64,000 nucleotides of DNA from DASTFP01 sp963816855. Its GTDB lineage: Bacteria > Verrucomicrobiota > Verrucomicrobiia > Chthoniobacterales > Terrimicrobiaceae. Positions within the stretch are counted from its first letter, which is position 1; every line of letters starts with the position of its first letter. Shown here in pieces: positions 9,036 through 17,850 of this stretch. The notes under the pieces are model-generated. The model was given only the letters and a program-made list of their open reading frames with translations. It was not told the origin of the DNA and searched no databases. The translations under genes were made by a program, and so were the position numbers. The stretch lies in the NCBI GenBank assembly GCA_963816855.1, contig CAWFMA010000017.1, positions 85,802 to 149,801 on the forward strand, given 5' to 3'.

Positions 9036-10025
9036 TCATTTGCTCTTGTAAAGAAACCTGGCGACCTTCGGATCGTCGATATTGGCCGCGGTCATCACCG
9101 AAAAGCCCGTGCCGATGGCGGTCGGAACCGGGTTGCCGGTGACATGGGCGAAGGCCGCTATCAAACCGAAATACCCGATTTCGGCGGGATGCTGGGCGAT
9201 GGTCAGCTCGAAGGTGCCATCCTTGAGCTGGGCCACGATCGATTCCGGTGCGTCGAAGCCAGCGATCTTGATCTTGCCGGCCTTGCCCGCCTGGGTGACG
9301 CCATTGGCGGTGCCGGAGGCCGAGAACAGGTTGGCACCGAAAACACCGGCCAGATCCGGCACGCGGCCAATCACCGCCTGCACCTGGGCGGCGGCCTTGT
9401 TGGCATCGTCATCGTTGAACTGGGTCTCGAGAACTTCGATGCCGGGAAATTTCTTCATTTCGTCTTTGAAGCCTTCCTCGCGCTGGTCGGTCGTCGAAAT
9501 TCCGGGCTTCACATTGGAAACAAAGACCTTGCCCTTCTCGCCGACGGCTTTGGCCAGCGCGCGTGCCGCCATACGGCCTCCGAGCACGTTGTCGGAAGCG
9601 ACATAGGAAATCGGGAAGTCCGCGTCGCCGGCACCCGTCTGGAACACGCCAGTGCCGATATAGGTATCGACGCAGACGATTGCGATGCCGGCATCGTGTG
9701 CCTTCTTCAAGGGTGCGATCAGCTGAACCTTGTCGGTGGGCGCAATCATAATGGCGCGCGGCTTCTTGGCAATGACTGCATCGAGAACAGGAACCTGCAG
9801 CGAGACGTTCCATTCTGCCGCCCCCTGATAGATGAGTTCGGCGCCGACGGCCTTCGCCGCGGCTTCCGCGCCATGGTGCATGGTGACATAGAAACCGTCA
9901 GCCGTCAGTCCGGGAATAAGCGCAATCGTGATCTTGTCTTGCGCCGATGCCTTCTCGGCAAGCAAAGAGGTGGATGCGGCAGCGGTTGCTGCGCCCATTA
10001 TTTTTATAAATGAACGACGCTTCAT
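9036..10025 (-). CDS. frcB: Sugar-binding protein of the fructose-type ABC transporter, Tat signal
   Basis: A 329-residue periplasmic binding protein of the RbsB/Peripla_BP_4 type. The N-terminus MKRRSFIKIMGAATAAAS has a twin-arginine motif (RRSFIK) followed by a hydrophobic stretch and a cleavage-like LAEKASA, so Tat export is likely. The mature part begins KITIALIPGLTADGFYVTM and contains the hinge-region motif IVCVDTYIG and the ligand-contact stretch KIAGFDAPE. I chose ATG 10025 because the open frame upstream is arginine/proline-rich and unlike a signal peptide. First gene of the minus-strand transporter operon; its promoter must lie in 10026-10290. Confidence 0.88.
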   Translation of the reverse strand: MKRRSFIKIMGAATAAASTSLLAEKASAQDKITIALIPGLTADGFYVTMHHGAEAAAKAVGAELIYQGAAEWNVSLQVPVLDAVIAKKPRAIMIAPTDKVQLIAPLKKAHDAGIAIVCVDTYIGTGVFQTGAGDADFPISYVASDNVLGGRMAARALAKAVGEKGKVFVSNVKPGISTTDQREEGFKDEMKKFPGIEVLETQFNDDDANKAAAQVQAVIGRVPDLAGVFGANLFSASGTANGVTQAGKAGKIKIAGFDAPESIVAQLKDGTFELTIAQHPAEIGYFGLIAAFAHVTGNPVPTAIGTGFSVMTAANIDDPKVARFLYKSK

Positions 10026-10290
10026 GGTTTTCTCACTAAATGATCTTGAGCTCGCGGTCGAGCAAAACTTACCAGGAACGGGTGGATGGTTCCGAATTGG
10101 ACGTGGAGGAGGCGCGCCTTGATCAGCGGCGGCAAACGCGATGCGTCCTCGTGGATAAAACGTTCGAAGACGTCGAGGCAAGCACCGCTGAATCCGTAGC
10201 GCCTTGTTGGGCCGTCGCAGCGCGAATCCATAATGAATAGAGCGAGATCTAAGATACGTCTCAGGTTAGAGTGTGCTTATCCAAACGACA

Positions 10291-10420
10291 CTACGGAATA
10301 ATGGCGATCTTAATGCCTTTCCGGGCCCACGCGAGTTCAAGCGGTTTGCCAGATTCTGCCAGCGGAATCTCGTGGGTCACGAGCTCATCAACCTTAATCT
10401 TTCCGCTTTCAAGGTACTCT
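10291..10420 (-). pseudogene. Alcohol/polyol dehydrogenase C-terminal fragment
   Basis: Read on the minus strand after an in-frame stop at 10421, about 42 codons encode EYLESGKIKVDELVTHEIPL, then a tail ending GIKIAIIP and a stop at 10291. The pattern L-x-x-G-K-I-x-x-x-x-L-V-T-H is the C-terminal signature of zinc-dependent medium-chain dehydrogenases. The catalytic and Rossmann domains are absent. It sits between the intact transporter operon and the broken binding-protein gene, adding to the gene debris there. Confidence 0.7.
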
Positions 10421-10432
10421 TAAGACCTCCGA

Positions 10433-10885
10433 CTAAGACAGAATTTTCGAGAAGAGGCCGATTTTGCCGCCTTTCTCATCATCCGATCCGATGTAGGAGA
10501 TAGGAAAGGTTACCTTGCCCTTTTCGTAATCGCCGTTTCCCAAGAATGTATCGACGGTGATGACCTTAACGCGGGCACCGACGGCCCGCTGGAGAGGAAC
10601 GATCATCTGCTCTTTGTCAGTCGAAGCAATAATCAGATACTGCAGATCTCCTCGGGCGACCATCGCGTCCAAGATCGGGGTTTGGGGGGACCCAGGTTTG
10701 TGGATACTGGGTCACCACTTCGAGGCCGAAATCTTCTGCAGCCTCTTTGACGCCGATTTCCATGACTTGGTAGAAGGGATCGACGACGCCTGGCAGAAAT
10801 CCGATTTTTGGTTTCTTGGATTCGCCACGCGCCAAAAACGCGGAGCCAAGGAGAACCGGTACAGCAGGAAATCAAAACTTTCTTT
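10433..10885 (-). pseudogene. Sugar-binding protein (FrcB-type) remnant
   Basis: A signal-peptide-like stretch (FPAVPVLLGSAFLARGESKK) leads into KIGFLPGVVDPFYQVM, the start of an RbsB-type binding protein. A frameshift near 10680 breaks the frame. The protein resumes as MDAMVARGDLQYLIIASTDK and continues through VITVDTFLGNGD to GSDDEKGGKI, where the sequence ends at about 10440. About the C-terminal half is missing. Strand and order match the permease and ATPase remnants at 2594-3603, as if all three belonged to one former operon now split by the intact block. Confidence 0.82.
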
Positions 10886-11971
10886 AAAATAGGGGGTCAG
10901 TTGGTTTGCCGAACCCTAATGCGCGGTTCTTGACGATTCATTCCGCAACTACGGTAAAAATGATCGCCGGACCAGTAAGGCTTAATGTAAGACGTCCACC
11001 GCATCCGGGCCGCGCAGGGAATTGCGGGCAAACGAAACCCTCGGGGTTTTCTCTGGGAACTATTCTCGTTCCATTTCCGAAGAGGAATCTTGTTAGGGCG
11101 TTTGCGTCCGCCTAAATCGTCGCTGCAACTGAAAAGGAGAATTGTTTCTCGAGGAGATCAGATCCGGCTGGCAATTTTGCCGGGACTCATTTCCGGGGTT
11201 TATTTGCGCCATCACGAAGTTTGGCTGGGAAGTCCGTTTTCCGCCGCGCCCGCCCTTCCGGGATGCCACGAACCCTCCACAACAGATACTGCAGCAACTG
11301 GATTCTCGTCCGACTTCACGCATATTGCCCATCTTTACAATGGCAACCCCGGCCGATCATTAGCTTTATCATGCACTTTGGGCCTTCCCATTTTCTTCAC
11401 CGTGCTCTATTGCGTGATCGCCGAATTCAAACCTGGTATCACCCTGTGGCAGGGGAGCGCCTATGGCTATTTCTCTGGGTTGCGTTCCACGTGGTTTTGC
11501 TCCCGCTCGCCGGAACAGTCCCCGCCGCCTGGAATCAACCGCTGGCGGAGCATTTCTGAAAATCACCGGGCATATGTTCTGTTTCTGGGTTGCAGAACTC
11601 GCCCGTCATGATTTGCGCTATCGGATGACCCATCAGTGCTCCCCTGCGTAGTCTCTCCCTTCGCGGCCTTGGTTGCCCAGCGGGCCGCTGGCTCAAAGCG
11701 GCCTTTTCGCTTGCAGATTTGCGGGTCAGCGCCTCTTGTGGCGGGTTTCGGTGGCGTCTTGCGCAATTTCGGGGCGTTTTCCCACTTGCGTCGAAACGCA
11801 GCGCGGAAATAGTATCCCCCGTCCCGATGCCCTTGAAGACCTGTGACCATCATTCAGCGCCACGCTTGCCTCTGGTCTGCGTGGTGTCGCCATCTCTCTC
11901 GCTCTTCTTTCGGCAGCTCGGGAAACGACCGTCAAATCGGCGGCGAAAATCGAGCTCAGTTCCTCCGTGAA
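10886..11971. other. 1.1-kb stretch without a recognised gene
   Basis: Several short open frames occur on both strands, but codon patterns look random and no motif is recognisable. One plus-strand frame at about 11,430-11,510 is hydrophobic (LWLFLWVAFHVVLLPLAG) and could be a remnant of a membrane protein. The stretch just upstream of the tRNA may carry its promoter, but I cannot point to clear -35/-10 boxes. Confidence 0.4.
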
Positions 11972-12043
11972 GCATCGCTAGCTCAATGGTAGAGCAGGAG
12001 ACTCTTAATCTCTTGGTTGTAGGTTCGAGTCCTACGCGATGCA
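11972..12043 (+). tRNA. tRNA-Lys (anticodon CUU)
   Basis: The 72-nt sequence folds into a canonical cloverleaf. The acceptor stem GCATCGC pairs with GCGATGC and the discriminator base is A. The D arm is GCTC-loop-GAGC, and the anticodon stem GGAGA/TCTCT has one G-T closing pair. The loop CTCTTAA gives anticodon CTT. A 5-nt variable loop and T arm GTAGG-TTCGAGT-CCTAC follow. CCA is not encoded. It stands alone between a gene-poor stretch and the CUT1 transporter block. tRNA genes are common integration sites, and the island flanking it fits that, but I found no duplicated 3' end in the window. Confidence 0.95.
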
Positions 12044-12391
12044 CTTTTTGGACCAATCTTCTGACCTAAATGCAGGGAGATGTATGAAAAGGCATGAAAA
12101 TGCCCTAAAAATTGGCACTTTTTGGCACCAGATTGGCCGCAGAATGATCTTTCATCCCGGCCCCGAATGTCAGGCGAGCCGCATAAATGTTCAAACCCTT
12201 GCAAATGCAAGAGTATCGTGAAATATCACGATATGAACCGGAAGTCCCTGAACGAGCCGATACAGGCAGCCAGAACGGTCATCGAAAGACAACTGACGCT
12301 GCAGCGAATATGCATGCGACTATTTGTGCACACGTTTACACAACAGATCGCGAGTGCCGCAATGGCCTCGCAATATTGAAAAGGAGGATCA
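12044..12391. other. Leader of the CUT1 transporter operon, no gene
   Basis: No convincing coding sequence lies between the tRNA and the binding-protein gene. The promoter and any operator of the transporter operon should lie here. The ribosome-binding site AAGGAGG at 12381-12387, four bases before ATG 12392, is near-consensus and fixes the start. Confidence 0.5.
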
Positions 12392-13711
12392 ATGTTTACA
12401 CCGTTTAGACTGTTTAGAAAGGCAACCCACGCGGGGATTATTACGATCTCGGCGCTGGCAATTATTGGCTCCGCCCAGGCTAAGACGATCCGTATCGCCG
12501 AGCATCGTCAGGCACGGATCGATGCGCTGAAGCAGGTCGTGCCGGAAATAGAAAAAAAATACAACGTCCAGATTGAAATAGTCGAATATCCCGCCCCAGA
12601 GAAGGATTACCTAACAAAGCTTCTGACGGAACTTCGCTCAGGCAATGCGCCTGACCTCTTTACGGCACCCCATGGTCAGGATGTCGCCGACATGGTCGCG
12701 GCGGGCTACCTAGCTCCCATTACCACAGAACTCAAGGCTTGGGAGGGCTATACGCAGCTGTTTGATGTCGCCAAGGCCCTGGCGACCAGCAAAGACGGTC
12801 AGATGTACATTCTGCCCGCCATGCTGAACGTTCAGCAGATCTACTATCGGCGCGATATATTGGAGAAGGCTGGCATTTCAACCGAGCAACCGAAGACGTG
12901 GGCCGAGCTTCTCGACCGGGCCAAGGAGATCAAAGCCAAGACTGGTGCCTACGGCCTTCTCTTTCCGGCGGGTATCACTTGGGCTGGCGGTTCCTTCGAC
13001 GAGGGCTTCAGGCTTTTGATTGTTGGCACTTCAACGCCACAGATCGTCGATGGGGACGGCAAGCTCAACCTCACCGGGCAAGGGATAAAGGACGCCTTTG
13101 GCTTCTACGCTGATCTCATCAACAACGATTTGATGCCGATCGATCCGCTGCTGGGGCCGGAGCCTTGGGTGATACCGAAGTACCAGATGTTTCCGGCCGG
13201 CAAACTGGCTGCAACGACCAGCGGTTCATGGTGCTATATCTATGACTGGGGTCCGAAGAGCAAGAGCCCGATTCCTAATGTCACCCAAGTGGTCGGCAGT
13301 TGGGCGGTTCCTGGCAAAGAGGGAGGGCTGCACGTCCTTGTCGACGTCGACAGTCCATGGGCGGTTAACGCAAAAGCGGCTGATGTTGAGCTCGCCAAGA
13401 AGGTCCTGCTCGAGTTCGGTTCGGTTAACGCTGATGTGGCGTACGCGCAAAACCTCGGTAACATCCCAAGCCGCATGGACGCGGGGGCTGATCCAGACTT
13501 CCAAAAGCTAGAGGCGCTGGTTCCAATTCACGCCGATCTGAAGAAGGGAAGCGGAATGTATCTGCAGACTGCGGAGGGCTTCTCGGCGGTTACCGAAGGT
13601 GTGGCGCGCGCGACCGAGGCACTGCTTCGCAAGAAGACTGATGCGGCAGGCGCTCAGAAGATCCTGGTTGACTACGTCAAAGATGTTCTTGGCGACGAAG
13701 CCGTCAAATAA
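12392..13711 (+). CDS. CUT1 ABC transporter sugar-binding protein
   Basis: A 439-residue extracellular solute-binding protein, family 1. A signal peptide of about 30 residues ends in GSAQA. The mature N-terminus is KTIRIAEHRQARIDALKQVV, followed by the family pattern LLTELRSGNAPDLFTAPHGQDVADMVAAG (given here only as the landmark near residues 75-105). Typical interior landmarks are YYRRDILEKAG with PKTWAELLDRAKEIK and the C-terminal VTEGVARATEALLRKK. It would deliver an oligosaccharide, glycoside or polyol to the two permeases downstream. The genes are in the usual order, but the ATPase gene is broken, so the system may no longer transport. Confidence 0.9.
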   Translation: MFTPFRLFRKATHAGIITISALAIIGSAQAKTIRIAEHRQARIDALKQVVPEIEKKYNVQIEIVEYPAPEKDYLTKLLTELRSGNAPDLFTAPHGQDVADMVAAGYLAPITTELKAWEGYTQLFDVAKALATSKDGQMYILPAMLNVQQIYYRRDILEKAGISTEQPKTWAELLDRAKEIKAKTGAYGLLFPAGITWAGGSFDEGFRLLIVGTSTPQIVDGDGKLNLTGQGIKDAFGFYADLINNDLMPIDPLLGPEPWVIPKYQMFPAGKLAATTSGSWCYIYDWGPKSKSPIPNVTQVVGSWAVPGKEGGLHVLVDVDSPWAVNAKAADVELAKKVLLEFGSVNADVAYAQNLGNIPSRMDAGADPDFQKLEALVPIHADLKKGSGMYLQTAEGFSAVTEGVARATEALLRKKTDAAGAQKILVDYVKDVLGDEAVK

Positions 13712-13770
13712 CTGAAGGCGACTACTCCGCGACCGCCTCCGGTATTTCCCCGAGGCCGCGGGGCTTAGTC

Positions 13771-14670
13771 GTGGATTTTACAAAGTGGCAAGCTCATATG
13801 ATGACCTATCATGATCGCACATCCTGGCAGCTTAAGCTCCTCCTGCTGCCCTGCGTCCTCCTCATCGGTGCTCTCGTCGTCTACCCGGCGCTTTACTCGA
13901 TCTATTTGAGCCTTACGAATGCTTCACTAGTCGGGTCGGCGGCAACCCATCCTCGTTTCGTTGGCATGCGCAACTATGTGCGGCTGTTTGCGGACGGAGG
14001 CTTCTGGAATTCTCTAGTTGTTACGTTTTGGTTTGTGCTTGGATCGGCCGTGATCGGCCAGTTCGTCTTGGGACTCGTTTCCGCCGTTCTGCTGCGCCGG
14101 CCGCTTCGGTTCAAAAATTTGATCAGCTCAATCATCCTGTTGCCGAATGCTGTGCCTGAAGTAGTCGCGGGCTTTATCTGGATTTCCATGTTGGCTGGCG
14201 GTGAAAATTCGACGCTGAATCGGCTGCTGGGCGGCTTGTCGGTACAATGGTTGCAGCAGTTTCCACTTGCCATGATCATTGTTGCTAATACCTGGCGTGG
14301 CATTGCCTCGGCGATGATCCTGATGATGGCGGGTCTTAGTGCGGTGACCCCTGATGTCTATGAAGCGGCCCGGATCGACGGCGCCTCACCTCGCCAGATG
14401 TTCCGGTTCATCACGCTTCCACTGATAATGCCGAACATATTTCTTTACATGCTGGTCTCGACTGTCTCGACCATCTCCATTTTCGGGTTCGTCTACGCGC
14501 TCACCCGCGGGGGCCCTGGCAACGCCACTGAGATTATTGGCATCTACATCTACAATCAGTCCTTCACGGCCTTTCAGCTCGGGTACGGTTCGGCCGTGGC
14601 GGTGGTCACCCTCGTCATTTCGATGGCCATCGGCTTGGTCTACGTGCGTGCTCTCAAAGTTAAGGTTTAA
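13771..14670 (+). CDS. CUT1 ABC transporter permease (MalF/UgpA type)
   Basis: A protein of 290-299 residues with six predicted membrane helices; the first is LKLLLLPCVLLIGALVVYPA. The EAA loop reads YEAARIDGASPRQMFRFITL (residues about 195-215), which contacts the ATPase subunits and is diagnostic for binding-protein-dependent permeases. The start is uncertain: a GTG at 13771 gives 299 residues, while ATG 13798 or 13801 lies closer to the first helix; none has a good ribosome-binding site. It lies 59 bp after the binding protein and 4 bp before the second permease. Confidence 0.88.
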   Translation: MDFTKWQAHMMTYHDRTSWQLKLLLLPCVLLIGALVVYPALYSIYLSLTNASLVGSAATHPRFVGMRNYVRLFADGGFWNSLVVTFWFVLGSAVIGQFVLGLVSAVLLRRPLRFKNLISSIILLPNAVPEVVAGFIWISMLAGGENSTLNRLLGGLSVQWLQQFPLAMIIVANTWRGIASAMILMMAGLSAVTPDVYEAARIDGASPRQMFRFITLPLIMPNIFLYMLVSTVSTISIFGFVYALTRGGPGNATEIIGIYIYNQSFTAFQLGYGSAVAVVTLVISMAIGLVYVRALKVKV

Positions 14671-14674
14671 AGTC

Positions 14675-15586
14675 ATGAGCAAATCGGAACGCGCTGTTCC
14701 CACGATTTTTGGCGGCGATGCGGTTGCGTATGCAACTCTTTCGCTGATCGCACTTTTCTGTGGGATTCCTTTCGTTTGGCTGATTCTGGCCTCCTTCGAT
14801 GGAAATGCTTCGCTGTTTCTTCGATGGCCGAGCTCTTGGACGCTCAATAACTATATCGGCATTTTTGTGCGCGAGGGGGGAGCTCGATGGTTTTTCAACT
14901 CGTTCGTCGTTGTCGGGACTGCTACAATCATCGTCCTGGTATTCTCCGGCTTCGGTGGTTACGCACTGTCGCGGACAAACGCGTGGTGGAAACGGCCGTT
15001 CCTCTACTCGATCATTCTAGTCCGCGTCGTTCCACCACCGGCTCTAATCGTCCCCTTATATAACATTCTGCTCACCGGTAATAAGGTGGTCGAATCTTTT
15101 GTGCGCAGTTTCGTAGATCCCGAATCGGTACGTCCGGTTATGCGGGTAGTCGGCTTAATCGATGGATATTTTGGCCTGATTCTAGTCTTTGCTGCCATGC
15201 AGTTGCCGCTTGCGCTCTGGATTATGAAAACCTACTTCGACACGATTCCCCTCGACTATGATGAAGCGGCGCTCGTCGACGGGGCAACCCTGTTTCAGCG
15301 TATTCGCTTCGTGATTGCACCGCTAGCTCTTCCGGGCCTCGGCGCGGCGGGTCTTTTTGCATTTATTGCTGCATGGGGGGATTTCCTGATGCCGCTCATC
15401 TTGCTGTCTTCATCCGAGCTTCAGATGTTGCCACTCGGACTGTTTCGCGCTTTTCTGCGCGTCCAGGAGATTGACTACGGCTTCTTGAGCGCACTCGCGA
15501 TGCTTTACATGCTACCGTCCGTGATGGCCTTCGGATTTGCCCGCCGCTTTTTCGTCCAGACGTTTTCCGGCGGCGTCAAAGGCTGA
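14675..15586 (+). CDS. CUT1 ABC transporter permease (MalG/UgpE type)
   Basis: A 303-residue inner-membrane permease. The first helix is TLSLIALFCGIPFVWLILAS. The EAA loop DYDEAALVDGATLFQRIRFV appears about two thirds along, as in MalG homologues. The open frame extends upstream into the previous gene, but I chose ATG 14675, four bases after that gene's stop, because it matches the family N-terminus. It forms the heterodimeric channel with the MalF-type permease. Confidence 0.88.
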   Translation: MSKSERAVPTIFGGDAVAYATLSLIALFCGIPFVWLILASFDGNASLFLRWPSSWTLNNYIGIFVREGGARWFFNSFVVVGTATIIVLVFSGFGGYALSRTNAWWKRPFLYSIILVRVVPPPALIVPLYNILLTGNKVVESFVRSFVDPESVRPVMRVVGLIDGYFGLILVFAAMQLPLALWIMKTYFDTIPLDYDEAALVDGATLFQRIRFVIAPLALPGLGAAGLFAFIAAWGDFLMPLILLSSSELQMLPLGLFRAFLRVQEIDYGFLSALAMLYMLPSVMAFGFARRFFVQTFSGGVKG

Positions 15587-15624
15587 ACTGTAAGAACAGC
15601 CCTGCTTTTTACCCGAAACTCAAA

Positions 15625-16404
15625 ATGGAAAACGAAGTTAGTATCAAAGTAACAATCTGGAACGAGGGCCGCCACGAGAAGCTCCAACCCGACGTCGCAG
15701 CGATCTACCCGAGCGGCATCCACGGCGCGATTGCAGCAGGCTTAGAGAACGAGGGCTTTGCAGTATGTTGGGCCAGCCTTGACGATCCCGACGAGGGTCT
15801 AGGTGAACAACTCCTCGACGATACCGACGTACTCCTCTGGTGGGGACATATCGCCCATGAGGAGGTCAGTGACGCTTTGATCGACCGATCAGCAGCGCGT
15901 GCTGAAAGGCATGGGACTCATCGTGCTCCATTCCGGGCACCACTCGAAACTCTTCCGTCGGTTGATGGGCACCAATTGCAATCTTGTCTGGCGAGAGCTG
16001 CCGGAGGGTGATTTGGAACGAGTGTGGGTGATCCGCCCATCTCACCCGATTGCAGAAGGCTTACCTCCCTATTTCGAAGTCCCGCAGTCGGAAATATACG
16101 GCGAACCTTTTGACATTCCCACGCCCGAGGAGTTGATTTTTTTGTCTGGTTCAAAGGAGGAGAGGTATTCCGCAGCGGCTGCACGTTTCAGCGTGGCCGT
16201 GGCCGCATTTTCTTCTTTGGATCCGGACATGAAACCTTTCCGATCTATCACAACGCCCATGTCCCATCGGGTTTTTGCCAACGCTATTCGATAGGCAAAG
16301 CAGCCGCACACCGATGGGCGAATTTTGAGCAACTGGCATCGCGAGGTGCCGATTCATCGCTAGGCCCAATTTGCTTTGACGCTGCTGACTTGGGCTCCGA
16401 GTAA
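15625..16404 (+). pseudogene. thuA: ThuA-like trehalose-utilisation protein, frameshifted
   Basis: The N-terminus IKVTIWNEGRHEKLQPDVAA and VLLWWGHIAHEEVSDALI are characteristic of ThuA-family proteins. The frame shifts near 15885, after which the family sequence continues as GMGLIVLHSGHHSKLFRRLM and FEVPQSEIYGEPFDIPTPEE. It shifts again near 16145, where a third frame gives GEVFRSGCTFQRGRGRIFFF, and again before the C-terminus at about 16265. With at least three breaks this is a pseudogene. ThuA homologues accompany CUT1 transporters in rhizobia and take part in disaccharide oxidation, so the gene suits this operon. Confidence 0.85.
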
Positions 16405-16514
16405 CAGGTCCGAAAAGAACGAGGCTGAAATTCGCTTGTTGGCTAATGCTCCAGAGCGTCGCACCTCTGAATGAGCCCGCTAGTCACCGCGCATCGGCGT
16501 AAGATCGAAATGCA

Positions 16515-16790
16515 ATGAACAACAAAGACGCTTCAGTAAAAATCAACAATTTGGTCAAGACGTATAGCGATGATCGTGGGCGCCCGACGTTTACGGCGGT
16601 CAAGAACATCAATCTGGACATCAAGGACGGTGAGTTCATGATGTTGCTTGGGCCTTTCGGGGTACGGGAAATCGACGACGTTGCGGATGGTGGCCGGGCT
16701 GGAGAAGATCACCAGCGGGACGATTTCCATTGGGGGCAAGGTGGTAAACGACCTAGAGCCTAAGGATCGCGGGATGCCGGTCCGCTTGCG
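16515..16790 (+). pseudogene. CUT1 ABC transporter ATPase (UgpC/MalK type), truncated
   Basis: The N-terminus VKINNLVKTYSDDRGRPTFT and VKNINLDIKDGEFMMLLGP is that of a MalK/UgpC ATPase. The frame breaks inside Walker A: the expected GPSGCGKST is split, the second half appearing in another frame as SGYGKSTTLRMVAGLEK followed by VNDLEPKDRG. Similarity ends at about 16775 and the rest of the roughly 360-residue protein is absent. It would have been the energising subunit for the two permeases upstream. Confidence 0.88.
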
Positions 16791-17143
16791 ATAGCTCAGG
16801 AAAGTCCGGCAAGCACATTGAGCGTTGTCTGATCTCGACGTTTCAGTGGCCGAAAGGATGGGTTTCAAAGGCGACTTTCGACAATTTGAGCATTTGAATG
16901 CGGATTGGCGATTGAGGCGCGGTATCCGCTCCTGAGCCAAATCCAGGTCCCGGGGCGACACGCGGCGCTTGTTCGGGATCCAGTCGCGCTAAGTGTGAAG
17001 ATTCGAGGATGGACGACTTGAGATAAAGGCGCTCGGCATCGCTGCTCTCTCTCTAGCGCTTGCGATCGGGAACCGCTTGCCGAAATACGTAAGACCGTTA
17101 GGCATAGAATCGGTGCCCTGATTGGAAATACTTCGCGAGCTGC
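16791..17143. other. No gene recognised
   Basis: Between the truncated ATPase and the carbohydrate-binding fragment I find only short, unrecognisable open frames. The junction at about 16790, where ATPase similarity stops abruptly, looks like a deletion or rearrangement point. Confidence 0.4.
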
Positions 17144-17461
17144 ATGACAAAGCTCAGGCGCGCACTCACCTTGGAGGGTTCGGTCGGTATCGCGCCTGCG
17201 AACACCAACAGCACCATGCGGTTTGAGGTTTTTGGCGACGACAAGGTTCCATGGGAGAGTGGCGTCCTGACGCAGGACCCAAAGAGGCCTGGAACAAGCC
17301 GGACCGAGAATTTCAAGATCGACGTGTCAGGCCTGGAAACCCTTGAGCTCAAGATGAACCCTATCGGGTCAAATAAACCCGGGGTTCGAGTATTTCTGGT
17401 CAATGACGCAGTTTATAGAATCATCTCTAGACCTCTTATGCTTCTCTATGAGAACCTGTGA
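17144..17461 (+). pseudogene. NPCBM-like carbohydrate-binding domain fragment
   Basis: About 80 residues read like the second half of an NPCBM (novel putative carbohydrate-binding module) domain. Landmarks are LEGSVGIAPANTNSTMRFEV, then FGDDKVPWESGVLT and VSGLETLELKM. Such domains are usually fused to glycoside hydrolases or sialidases that are far longer. No start region, signal peptide or catalytic domain is present. The frame ends inside the left arm of the inverted-repeat element that begins at 17439, so an insertion or rearrangement may have cut the gene. The N-terminal part of the frame is probably not native. Confidence 0.55.
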
Positions 17462-17798
17462 AAAAATTACAAAGTGCCGCGTTGCTGCTGGATTTTTGGG
17501 TTGGCCAAGGCGTGAGGGCGGCGGCAATACCCGCAGCGGTGTTGCCGATGCTTTGCGTCGCCCTGCGGGCTGCCTTCGGCAGGCTGTCTCCCTTCACTCG
17601 GCTGTCCCGCCCGAGCAACGCAGGCCAAGCCAAAAAGACACGCAACCCTATGGGCGAGAGCAAGAAAGGCCATCTGGGGCCGCGTTGCCCGCTCGGTTAC
17701 AGCCCGCTGCGGGGATGCGCCCTCGCGTGCGCCTTGCCATACAGCCTTTCTTTCTCTCGTGCGGCGCTTTCTAATTTTTTCACAGGTTCTGAGAAGCA
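17439..17798. repeat. 360-bp element bounded by long inverted repeats
   Basis: The left arm (17439-17480) reads TGCTTCTC, then TATG, then AGAACCTGTGAAAAAATTA, then CAAAGTGCCGC. The right arm (17761-17798) is its reverse complement without the TATG and with two mismatches over 38 nt. The interior is G+C-rich, has no long convincing gene and contains small self-complementary stretches. The arrangement suits a non-autonomous element such as a MITE, or a chromosomal repeat family. No target-site duplication is evident. The arms alone could form a strong cruciform or hairpin. Confidence 0.75.
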
Positions 17799-17850
17799 GA
17801 TCGAGGCAGGCGGCGATTGACCAGGTTTGATCGGAGACAGGAGGCAAACT

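Noticed and set aside
6943..10013. Long plus-strand frames (348 and 382 codons) opposite the fructose-type transporter
   Set aside because: Both are antisense to intact transporter genes and lack any recognisable domain.
11850..12056. A short minus-strand frame crossing the tRNA-Lys gene (VGLEPTTKRLRVSC)
   Set aside because: This is the well-known spurious translation of a tRNA complement, not a gene.
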